Shown here piece after piece: positions 1 through 7,496 of a stretch of 15,125 nt of DNA. The position numbers and the translations under genes are program-made. Every line of letters starts with the position of its first letter. Within the stretch, counting starts at the first letter, position 1. A model generated the notes under the pieces. The model saw only the letters and a list, made by a program, of their open reading frames with translations, ran no database searches and was not told the DNA's origin. Source of the stretch: an uncultured Bacteroidota bacterium (lineage in GTDB: Bacteria; Bacteroidota; Bacteroidia; Chitinophagales; Saprospiraceae); the NCBI GenBank assembly GCA_937926185.1, contig CALEYM010000652.1, positions 1-15,125 of the forward strand, read 5' to 3'.

Positions 1-1829
1 CCATGCTGTCGGACGTGCGCGTAGTGCTCATCAAAATGGCCGACCGGCTGCACAACCTGCGCACGATCAAGAGCATGGCCCAACACAAACAGCTCAAGAT
101 CGCCGCCGAAACCAGCACCATTTATGCTCCACTGGCCCATCGCCTCGGTCTGTACAAAATAAAAAGCGAGTTTCAGGACATTTGCCTGAAAATCACACAC
201 CCGGAGGAGTACCACGAAATTGCCGATAAACTGGCCCAATCCCGGCGCGCCCGCGAGCTGTATATCGAAGAATTCAAACGCCCGCTGCTGGCTGCGCTCA
301 AAGAACAGCTCGGCATCAACGTCCGGATTATCGGCCGTCCGAAAAGCATCTATTCGATCTGGAATAAAATCCGCACCAAACAGGTCGACTTTGAAGACAT
401 TTACGACCTGTTTGCCATCCGGATCATCGTGGATGTGCCCGCGGAGCGCGAAAAAACGTACTGTTGGCAGGTGTACGCGATCGTTACGGATTTTTACAAA
501 CCCATCCCGGAGCGCCTGAAAGACTGGATCACCAACCCCAAAGCCAATGGGTATGAATCGTTGCACACCTCCGTGGTTGGTCCGCAAGGCCGGTACGTCG
601 AGGTGCAGATCCGTTCCGAACGCATGGACGATATTGCAGAGCGCGGTTTTGCCGCTCACTGGAAATACAAAGGCGTGCGCGGGGTGGGAGCCAATGTCAA
701 CGTGTTCGAAACCTGGTTGAACCAGGTGCGCGAAACCCTCGAAAATGTGGGTAGCGGTAGTGCCATCGAATTTCTTACCGACTTCCAAAGCAACCTTTTT
801 TCCGAAGAAGTACACGTCTTTACACCAAAAGGAGAGATGCGCATCCTGCCGGAAGGCGCCACCGCGCTCGATTTTGCCTTCAGCATCCACTCCGATATCG
901 GCTGTACCTGCAGGGCCGTGAAAGTGAATAACCGTGTGGAGCGCATCAACTACAAATTGCACAACGGCGACCAGATTCAGGTTATCACCGATAAAAACCA
1001 GCGGCCCAGCGAGGACTGGTTGCATTATGTCATTACCGCCAAAGCCAAAAACCGCATTCGTACGGCGCTGAAAGAAGAAAAACGGCAGCTGGCCGCGTTG
1101 GGCCGCGAAACCCTGGAGCGTAAACTGCAGAATCTCCACAAAGTCCCCGTGGAAGAAAATGCCGATATGCTGGCCAAATGGTTCGGCTTCCCCAACCGGC
1201 TGGAATTCCTGAGCGCCATCGCCCTGCAACAAGTGGATTTGTCCGGCCTGAAATCTTTTCGGCCCGACGGCTCGCGACTGGTGGAAATTGAAGGCGAAAA
1301 AGCCCCCGGCGCCAACGATATCGAACCCAAGCCCGGCGACAGCCCACAAACCCCCAAACCGCTCAAACAAGCAGGTAAAGCCGACGTGTTTATCAACGGC
1401 GAGCCGGGTACTTATTACGCTTACTCTTTCGCCACCTGCTGCAATCCCGTTCAGGGCGATCCGATCTTTGCCTACGTGGGCGCCAAAGAAGGCGTGAAAA
1501 TACACCGCACTACCTGCCCGAATGCCCCTTTCCTCCTGGCCAACTACGAATACCGGGTGCTGAAAGCCGAGTGGGGCGCCACTGTAAAAGCCGACTTTAT
1601 CGCCACTATCACCGTCACCGGCATCGACGCCGGCCCGGGCGTTATTCAGCAACTCACCGACCGTATCTCCAGCCTGGGCATCAATATCCGCTCGTTTTCC
1701 ATTACCGGCGAAGGCGGCTACTTCGAAGGGCGCATCTCGTTGGTCGTATCGAATACCGATCAGCTAAATCAGGCGATTATGGCGCTCAAGCAGTTCAAGT
1801 TTGTAGCCAATGTGAGCCGGATGGAGTAG
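1..1829 (+). CDS. relA/spoT: RelA/SpoT-homologue (p)ppGpp synthetase/hydrolase, 5' end cut by the window
   Basis: Long RSH enzyme that makes and/or degrades (p)ppGpp in the cytoplasm during the stringent response. The frame is open to the left edge, so the first ATG (position 3) is internal; 608 residues are visible of a family length near 730-750. In visible numbering: the end of the HD hydrolase domain, with the motif KMADRLHNLRT supplying D14 (last metal ligand in this family) and N18; the synthetase domain at ~108-220, with GRPKSIYSIW (111-120), DIYDLFAIR, Y184 in NGYESLHT (guanine-stacking Tyr) and E200 in VEVQIR (catalytic Glu); TGS at ~268-330; a Cys-type zinc-finger region with C479, C480, H501 and C505; and an ACT domain at ~528-608. 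The synthetase residues I can check are present, so a bifunctional enzyme is likely, but the metal-binding His/HD residues lie outside the window. The stop is TAG at 1827-1829. A DUF4349 lipoprotein follows after 58 nt. Confidence 0.97.
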   Translation, partial: MLSDVRVVLIKMADRLHNLRTIKSMAQHKQLKIAAETSTIYAPLAHRLGLYKIKSEFQDICLKITHPEEYHEIADKLAQSRRARELYIEEFKRPLLAALKEQLGINVRIIGRPKSIYSIWNKIRTKQVDFEDIYDLFAIRIIVDVPAEREKTYCWQVYAIVTDFYKPIPERLKDWITNPKANGYESLHTSVVGPQGRYVEVQIRSERMDDIAERGFAAHWKYKGVRGVGANVNVFETWLNQVRETLENVGSGSAIEFLTDFQSNLFSEEVHVFTPKGEMRILPEGATALDFAFSIHSDIGCTCRAVKVNNRVERINYKLHNGDQIQVITDKNQRPSEDWLHYVITAKAKNRIRTALKEEKRQLAALGRETLERKLQNLHKVPVEENADMLAKWFGFPNRLEFLSAIALQQVDLSGLKSFRPDGSRLVEIEGEKAPGANDIEPKPGDSPQTPKPLKQAGKADVFINGEPGTYYAYSFATCCNPVQGDPIFAYVGAKEGVKIHRTTCPNAPFLLANYEYRVLKAEWGATVKADFIATITVTGIDAGPGVIQQLTDRISSLGINIRSFSITGEGGYFEGRISLVVSNTDQLNQAIMALKQFKFVANVSRME

Positions 1830-1887
1830 AATATCATCTGCTTTTGTGTAATCCGGCTAATTGCCTCATCGTTTGTCTTAAAAAGAT

Positions 1888-2877
1888 ATGACAAACCGAC
1901 AACTTACCTACCCGCTTGCCCTTGTACTGTTTGTAGCTGCTGTTGTTTTTTCCTGTAAAAATGCCTCCGCTCCCGAAAGCGCCGGGCGATCTGCCGAACC
2001 ACCGGCGCCACCGGCTGCCGAAGAGGCCCCGTTGGCCGGCGCACAAGATGCAAAAGGCATCGCGGGAGTACCCGATCTTCAACCCGCCTTTCATTCCGGC
2101 GCGGCGACGATCACCCGCTGGGATACGTTGAAAAAATTAGTACGCCGGGCAGAAGTGCGCTTCCGTACGCCGGACGTACTGCAAACCACCCTGGCCATTG
2201 AAGACATCGTCCGGCAAAACGGGGGATTTATGCTCGACGATAATCTTACCCAAACCCTGCAACAACAACACCTCACTGCTATAAGCCGCGACTCTTCACT
2301 GGAAACCAGCGTCTTGCACATTGAAAATCATTTGTTGTTCCGGGTGCCTTTTGCCCGGCTCGATACAACGCTGAGGGCTATTGGACGCTGGGCCGATCTG
2401 CTGGATTACCGGCGCATCCACGCCGAAGACAAAACCCTGGCCTGGCTGGAAGAACAACTGGCCGAACTGCGCAACCGCCAGTACCAGGCCCGCATCGAAT
2501 CGGCTGCCGCGCAACCCGGCAGCAAACTCGATGCCGTGACCGGCGCCATCGATAAATCACTGGCCGGCCGTGCCGCTGCCGACGCCGCCCGCCTGGAACA
2601 ACTCCGCCTCGAAGATGCCGTACAACTGAGCACCGTACAGGTCGACCTGTACCAGCGTCCGGTCGTGCGGCGGGAAATGGTCGCCAACCTGAAACAGGTG
2701 GATTCCTGGCGGCCGGGTTTTGGCAGCCGGATCGCCGAGGCGTTTTCCGACAGCTGGCTGTTTCTGCAGGGGGCGTTGTTGTTCCTGATCCGGATTTGGC
2801 CACTGATGCTCATTGGGGCACTGGCCTTTTGGGTCGTTTGGCGCCGGAAAAACAGCGGCCAAACTAAACCTAAGTAG
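1888..2877 (+). CDS. DUF4349-type lipoprotein with C-terminal membrane helix
   Basis: A 329-residue envelope protein of unknown function. The N-terminus is a hydrophobic stretch (residues 8-22) ending in VVFSC, a plausible lipobox with C23 as the lipidated residue. A Pro/Ala/Glu-rich linker follows (~25-60). The central part (~80-270) fits DUF4349: it opens with VRRAEVRFRT, continues with a segment on persistent per-residue change (IVRQNGGFM), and includes a Gln/Arg/Leu-rich helical, probably coiled-coil, stretch at ~185-245. One strong transmembrane helix lies at ~291-316, followed by the positive tail WRRKNSG. A lipid anchor plus a C-terminal helix suggests an inner-membrane protein with most of its mass in the periplasm. 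The start follows AAAAAGAT, AT-rich with no Shine-Dalgarno, as is usual for Bacteroidota. No functional link to the neighbouring RSH gene is evident. The family call is from overall pattern and not from a profile search. Confidence 0.85.
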   Translation: MTNRQLTYPLALVLFVAAVVFSCKNASAPESAGRSAEPPAPPAAEEAPLAGAQDAKGIAGVPDLQPAFHSGAATITRWDTLKKLVRRAEVRFRTPDVLQTTLAIEDIVRQNGGFMLDDNLTQTLQQQHLTAISRDSSLETSVLHIENHLLFRVPFARLDTTLRAIGRWADLLDYRRIHAEDKTLAWLEEQLAELRNRQYQARIESAAAQPGSKLDAVTGAIDKSLAGRAAADAARLEQLRLEDAVQLSTVQVDLYQRPVVRREMVANLKQVDSWRPGFGSRIAEAFSDSWLFLQGALLFLIRIWPLMLIGALAFWVVWRRKNSGQTKPK

Positions 2878-2985
2878 AAGTCGCGTTTCATACCGGACAA
2901 CAATTTTCCGGCCCTTTATGCAATTTGAAACCTTCCGACATCCCTTGGCCGCTTTTCTATTTTTCATTCACAAAAACTGCTGCCA

Positions 2986-4980
2986 ATGAAATACTTTCTT
3001 GTCCTCCTATCCGCTGCGCTGCTCTCGCTCATGGCATTTACCCGTAAAACTGGTACCATTCTGAATGGCAAGGTAACCGGTGAAACTGGAGAGGCGCTTA
3101 TCGGCGCCTCTGTAAAAATCACGAAAGGGGATGTATTCGTCAAAGGGGCCATTACCGATTATCAAGGAAATTACGGGATACCACTTGAGCCCGGAAAGTA
3201 TGAAGCTGAATTCAGCTATACCGGTTTTGCCTCCAAACGTGTTGTCGATGTCGTCCTGATGGCCGGTAAAGAGACCACCCTGAATGTTACGCTCCAGTCG
3301 GGAAGTCTATTGAACGAGGTGATCGTTACGGATTTTAAAGTCCCAGTGACAGAACGCGAAAAAACTGCCGGGGGAATGACATTGACGGGTGAAGGCGCCA
3401 CGAAACGGTTGTCCGGGGCAAAGCCCAAACCGGCATCGGATCCCAGGCGCGTTATGCTCGAAACCCCTTCCGGTAAAACCACCGGTCCCGAAAGCCCGGC
3501 GCCAGCCATGGCAAAAGATGCGCCGCTAATGGAACGTAAAGCAGAAATGGCTTTCCGTGAGGTGATGACGGATGATGCCCCGCCCCACAAAACCACTCCC
3601 GGTCACCCTGCGCAACCAGCCCCCCGTTCCGGCCTGCTCACCGCCGGCGAATGGAACGACCTGCACAACTGGAACACCCACTGGCTCGATTTGCAGACCG
3701 ACGGCGAGATCGACGCTTATGAAAAAATGTACGGTTTCTACCCCAAACAACGCTATACGCTGCTGCTGCAGAATGAACAGGAATTGCCCGTGACCGATGC
3801 CGCCGTGCAATTGCTGGATGCCAAAGACGCTATCGTTTGGGAAGCCCGCACCGATAACCTCGGCCGGGCCGAGCTGTGGAACGGATTCGTCGGCCAGGCA
3901 AACAACGGCCGCCTTTCGCTCCGGGTTTGGGTCGATGGCCGGAAACATGACCTGGGCACAGCCAGGCCATTTTCAGAGGGCATTAACCGTCATAAAATAC
4001 AACGCGCATGCCAGCACTCCAATAAAGTGGATATCGTGTGGGCCGTGGATGCCACGGGCAGCATGGGCGACGAACTGGAATACCTCAAAACCGAACTGCT
4101 CGACGTAATCGGCCGCGTAAAAACCGCCAATCCGGACCTGGCGGTGCGCATGGGTTCGGTTTTTTACCGCGACAAAGGCGACGAGTACATCGTAAAAAGC
4201 AGCGCCCTCAACCACGACATTGCTAAAACGGTGGACTATATCCGCAAACAATCAGCCGGTGGCGGAGGCGACTACCCCGAAGCCGTGCACAGCGCACTGG
4301 AAGAAGCCATTTACCGACAACCCTGGAGCCCGGACGCCGTGACCCGCATTTGTTTTCTGGTACTCGACGCCAGTCCGCACCAGAAACCCGAGGTGCTGGA
4401 AAGCCTGCAACAAAGCATTCGCGAAGCCGCGAAAAAAGGCATCCGCATCGTGCCGGTAAGCGCCAGCGGTATTCAGAAAGACACTGAATTTCTGATGAAA
4501 TTCTTCGGGCTGGCTACCAACGGCACCTACGTTTTCCTGACCGACCATTCCGGCATCGGCGGCAAACACCTGGAGCCCACCACCGACGAATACAAGGTGG
4601 AACTGCTCAACGACCTGCTGGTGCGGCTCATTACCGAATACAGCACCGTACCGGACTGCCAGGGGAAATCCGCTATCCGTTTCGAAAACCGGGAAGATCA
4701 GACCGGGCAGCAACAACCCGGTCAGGGCAACAATCAAGCCCTTGGCCCAATAGTATATTATCCCAACCCGGCAAGCCTTCATTTTACCCTGGAACTGCCC
4801 TTCGATGCGGATAAAGTAACGCTTTACAACGCGGAAGGTAAAGCCGTGCGCAGCCTCGCCCAATTAAGCGCGGGTATTCATGTGGTAGCGGTAAATGACC
4901 TGAATGAAGGATTCTACACCCTTCGAATTTGGAAAGGCGCACAGGTGCAAAGCGGAAAAGTGGTGGTCGTGCGGGCTTAG
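2986..4980 (+). CDS. Secreted VWA-domain protein with CarboxypepD_reg-like N-terminus and T9SS sorting tail
   Basis: A 664-residue extracellular or surface protein. A signal peptide (residues 1-~18, hydrophobic LVLLSAALLSLMAF) is followed by a CarboxypepD_reg-like beta domain at ~25-105 (GKVTGETGEALIGASVKI, TDYQGNY). Next is a short stretch, LLNEVIVTDFKVPV, resembling the entry to a TonB-receptor plug, and then a Pro-rich linker (~135-210). A second beta domain spans ~212-340 (TAGEWNDLHNW, TDNLGRAELW). The VWA domain is at ~347-552: the MIDAS-type motif D355-A-T-G-S359 (Thr in place of the first Ser, a known variant), GSVFYRDKGDEY and D461 in LVLDASPH. After a Gln/Gly linker, residues 590-664 form a type A T9SS C-terminal domain: YYPNP, LYNAEGK, GFYTLRIWKG and a basic end. 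Export by Sec and then T9SS is the family expectation. VWA domains usually bind protein partners through a metal ion; the ligand here is unknown. Confidence 0.9.
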   Translation: MKYFLVLLSAALLSLMAFTRKTGTILNGKVTGETGEALIGASVKITKGDVFVKGAITDYQGNYGIPLEPGKYEAEFSYTGFASKRVVDVVLMAGKETTLNVTLQSGSLLNEVIVTDFKVPVTEREKTAGGMTLTGEGATKRLSGAKPKPASDPRRVMLETPSGKTTGPESPAPAMAKDAPLMERKAEMAFREVMTDDAPPHKTTPGHPAQPAPRSGLLTAGEWNDLHNWNTHWLDLQTDGEIDAYEKMYGFYPKQRYTLLLQNEQELPVTDAAVQLLDAKDAIVWEARTDNLGRAELWNGFVGQANNGRLSLRVWVDGRKHDLGTARPFSEGINRHKIQRACQHSNKVDIVWAVDATGSMGDELEYLKTELLDVIGRVKTANPDLAVRMGSVFYRDKGDEYIVKSSALNHDIAKTVDYIRKQSAGGGGDYPEAVHSALEEAIYRQPWSPDAVTRICFLVLDASPHQKPEVLESLQQSIREAAKKGIRIVPVSASGIQKDTEFLMKFFGLATNGTYVFLTDHSGIGGKHLEPTTDEYKVELLNDLLVRLITEYSTVPDCQGKSAIRFENREDQTGQQQPGQGNNQALGPIVYYPNPASLHFTLELPFDADKVTLYNAEGKAVRSLAQLSAGIHVVAVNDLNEGFYTLRIWKGAQVQSGKVVVVRA

Positions 4981-5008
4981 CGGGTTATTGGTAAGAACAT
5001 ATATCCCG
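4981..5008. terminator. Candidate hairpin between convergent genes
   Basis: CGGGTTAT (4981-4988) and ATATCCCG (5001-5008) pair over 7 of 8 positions (one T-T mismatch) with a 12-nt loop. It lies exactly in the 35-nt gap between the convergent VWA gene and the first permease gene, where a bidirectional terminator would be expected. There is no proper T-tract on either side, so factor-independent termination is doubtful. Confidence 0.3.
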
Positions 5009-5015
5009 TTCCATA

Positions 5016-7430
5016 TTACTCCGACCGCAGCGCCCGCACCGGGTCCGCCGCGGCAGCCCGTATACTCTGAACGCTCACTGTCAGAAACGCTACTGCCAGC
5101 GCAGCCAGGCCGGCCAGCCCGAACACCCACCATTGCAACCCGATGCGATAGGTGAAATCGGACAACCAGTTTTCCATGGCATACCAGGCCAGCGGCGCGC
5201 CAATAACGAACGACGCAAGAACCAGTTTTAAAAAATCTTTCGACAACAACCCGACAATACCCGCCGTGCCGGCGCCCAGTACCTTGCGAATGCCGATCTC
5301 CTTGGTGCGCCGCACGATCGTGTGCGAGGCCACACCGAACAGGCCCAGGCAGGCCAGCAGCACGGCAATTCCCGCAAAAGTGCTCACCAGGCGGGAGGTC
5401 CGGATTTCGGCCTGGTACAACTGCTCGAATTCCTCGTCGAGAAAATGGTAACTGAAGGGCCGGTGCGGCGCCAGCGTCTGCCATTTTTGTTCGATGAACG
5501 ACAGGGCGCCGGCCAAATCCTGTCCGCTTAATTTCACCAGAATGGTATTGCCCCAGGTATCGGGGAAAATGACGAGATTGCCGATGGGCTCGTGCAGGGA
5601 GGCGAAATGAAAATCGCGAACCACACCTTTGATCTGTGCAGGACCGTTGAAGTTGACAAACTGGAGCAGGGCTTCCTCCGGCGTCCAGCCAAAAGCCCTG
5701 GCCTGCGATTCGTTGATTAAGATGGAGCGGATCACCGCGGTATCGCCCTTGTAGAGGCGCTGTACGGCAGCCATGTCATTTTGGTCGAAGTTGTTGCCCG
5801 CCGCGAGTTGGATGTTCATGGTTTTCAGAAAATCGGGGTCGCAGGGCAGCGCGGTCACCGGCGTTCCATCCCGGCCGGAGATGGATTTGGCGATGCCGTA
5901 ACCGCCGTCTATTTTGGTGGGCGTTTCGTAGGCCAGGCTCACCGATTGCACCCCGGCATTTTGCAACAGTTCCGATTTCAAAGTGGACAGTTGCTCCACA
6001 ATTTTCCGGTCGGTGGGAAGGGCGATGACGCGGTCCTTGTCGTAGCCCAGTTTTTTATCCTGAATAAAAGTCATTTGCTGATGCAATACCGCCGTACAGG
6101 CCAGTAAAAACACCCCGATCCCGAACTGCAGTACGATAAGCGACTGCCGCAGCCAGCCGCCTCCTTCGGCGCGGCGGAGCGTGAAACTGCCGGAGCCGCT
6201 TTTAAGCGCCTCGAGGGGTTGGAACCTGGCCACCGTCAGCGCCGGATAAGCGCCGGCCAGCAGGCTGACGAGCAGGGCAAATGTCGTTGCGCTCAGTAAA
6301 GCAAGCGGGTGCAGTAACCAATGCCAGTCGAGCGAGCGGTCGAACAGACGGTTGAACAACGGCAGCAGTGGCGCCGCGAGCGCATAGCCGGCCAGGAGTG
6401 CCGCCGCAGTCAGAGCCAGCGCTTCACCCAAATATTGGCCAACGAGTTGCCAGTGGCCCGCGCCGAGTACTTTCTGCACACCCACCTCGCGGGCCCGTTC
6501 CAAAGCAGCGGCCGTACTGAGATTGACGTAGGTGGTACAAGCGATGAGCAGGATAAGCCCGGCCACGGCCAGCAGGATGTACAGGTAGCGCAGGTCGCCG
6601 TTGGGCTCCAGGGTGCCTTCCACCCGCGAGCTCAGGTGCAGGTCGGGCAAAGGTTCGAGGAAATAAGTAAGAGAGCGGTCGCCGCCAACGCCGGTTTCTT
6701 CGGTTTTTGTTTCCATAAACCGGACGATTTTTTGCTCCAGCGCGGGGCGGCTTGCCGGATCGCGCAGCAGCAAAAAAGCGGTGTAGTTGGCGTTCCACCA
6801 GGTTTCGCGTTCGGGTGCGGCATCGCGCAGGCTTATGAAGGAGCCAATAAAATCCGGTTTGATCTGCGTGTTTTGGGGCGCATCACGCATCACGCCCGAC
6901 ACGCTGTAGTCTTTTCCCTCCACCTGAATAATTTTACCCATCGGGTCTTCGGCGCCGAAATATTTTTTTGCCATACTTTCCGACAGCACTACCTGATTGG
7001 GCAAACGCAGTGCCGCGCTGGCGTCGCCCGCCAGCAACGGCATAGTAAATACTTCAAAAAAAGTGGAATCGGCGTAGAAAAACCGCTTTTCTTCGAACAA
7101 CTTATCGCCGTACCGCACGGCCATATCCTCGTATTTGATCGTGCGCACGGCGTTTTCCACTTCGGGAAATTCGCGGTGGAAAGTGGGCGCCACCTTGTTG
7201 CCGGTAAATCCGACGGCCCGTTTGATGCCCCCACTGCCGTACTCCATGGCAATTCGCGCGATGCGGTCCGCTTTGTCGTGGCAGGTTTCGTAGCGCAGTT
7301 CGTGATGCAGATACAGGCCGATTAACAGGCAGGCTGTAATGGCGGCCGTCAGGCCTGCCAGTTTGATCGCGCTGAAAAGTTTGTTTTTCAGCAGGTTGCG
7401 GATAGCGAGTTTGAAATAGTTGCGGAGCAT
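5016..7430 (-). CDS. MacB/FtsX-type ABC transporter permease (promoter-distal of two)
   Basis: An 804-residue inner-membrane permease of the MacB_PCD/FtsX superfamily (SalY-like, 'antimicrobial peptide transport'). The N-terminus is the usual cytosolic amphipathic helix, MLRNYFKLAIRNLLKNK. Predicted membrane helices lie near 20-41, 283-305, 330-355, 378-400, 429-450, 685-705, 735-752 and 765-785: two FtsX cores, each after a large periplasmic domain (~42-280 and ~455-680). The coupling-helix motif occurs twice, EVGVQKVLGA (315-324) and EIGIRKVLGA in the C-terminal core. The protein ends ADPVRALRSE, nearly the same as its neighbour. Such proteins normally work with a separate ATPase and act as mechanotransmitters or exporters; no ATPase or membrane-fusion gene is in the window, so the substrate is unknown. 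The start is ATG at 7430, which aligns with the family N-terminus. It lies 66 nt downstream of its paralogue, probably in the same transcript. Confidence 0.93.
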   Translation of the reverse strand: MLRNYFKLAIRNLLKNKLFSAIKLAGLTAAITACLLIGLYLHHELRYETCHDKADRIARIAMEYGSGGIKRAVGFTGNKVAPTFHREFPEVENAVRTIKYEDMAVRYGDKLFEEKRFFYADSTFFEVFTMPLLAGDASAALRLPNQVVLSESMAKKYFGAEDPMGKIIQVEGKDYSVSGVMRDAPQNTQIKPDFIGSFISLRDAAPERETWWNANYTAFLLLRDPASRPALEQKIVRFMETKTEETGVGGDRSLTYFLEPLPDLHLSSRVEGTLEPNGDLRYLYILLAVAGLILLIACTTYVNLSTAAALERAREVGVQKVLGAGHWQLVGQYLGEALALTAAALLAGYALAAPLLPLFNRLFDRSLDWHWLLHPLALLSATTFALLVSLLAGAYPALTVARFQPLEALKSGSGSFTLRRAEGGGWLRQSLIVLQFGIGVFLLACTAVLHQQMTFIQDKKLGYDKDRVIALPTDRKIVEQLSTLKSELLQNAGVQSVSLAYETPTKIDGGYGIAKSISGRDGTPVTALPCDPDFLKTMNIQLAAGNNFDQNDMAAVQRLYKGDTAVIRSILINESQARAFGWTPEEALLQFVNFNGPAQIKGVVRDFHFASLHEPIGNLVIFPDTWGNTILVKLSGQDLAGALSFIEQKWQTLAPHRPFSYHFLDEEFEQLYQAEIRTSRLVSTFAGIAVLLACLGLFGVASHTIVRRTKEIGIRKVLGAGTAGIVGLLSKDFLKLVLASFVIGAPLAWYAMENWLSDFTYRIGLQWWVFGLAGLAALAVAFLTVSVQSIRAAAADPVRALRSE

Positions 7431-7496
7431 GCTGTGCGTGGAAACTTGAGGGTGAAATGTTTAATGTGTTTAAATTATTTTGTAAAAAAAACGACA

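Noticed and set aside
1843..1875. TTTG (1843-1846) and ATCGTTTG (1868-1875) spaced like a -33/-7 promoter before the DUF4349 gene
   Set aside because: Spacing is right but the TA of the -7 element is missing; too weak to annotate.
2893..2911. CCGGA-N9-TCCGG hairpin after the DUF4349 gene as a terminator
   Set aside because: Only a 5-bp stem, a 9-nt loop and no T-tract.
2958..2965. TATTTTTC, seven of eight to the Bacteroidota -7 element TAnnTTTG, before the VWA gene
   Set aside because: No TTTG/TTG element at the required ~20 nt upstream (the nearest TTTG, 2924-2927, is about 30 nt away), and AT-rich matches are common by chance.
4252..4863. A 203-codon - strand open frame inside the VWA gene
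   Set aside because: Overlaps the conserved VWA and T9SS domains and has no protein-like features; shadow of codon bias.
6321..7325. A 334-codon + strand open frame antisense to the first permease
   Set aside because: It is the mirror of a clearly conserved permease frame; its Gln/Arg/His/Phe-rich composition is typical of an antisense shadow, with no recognisable domain.
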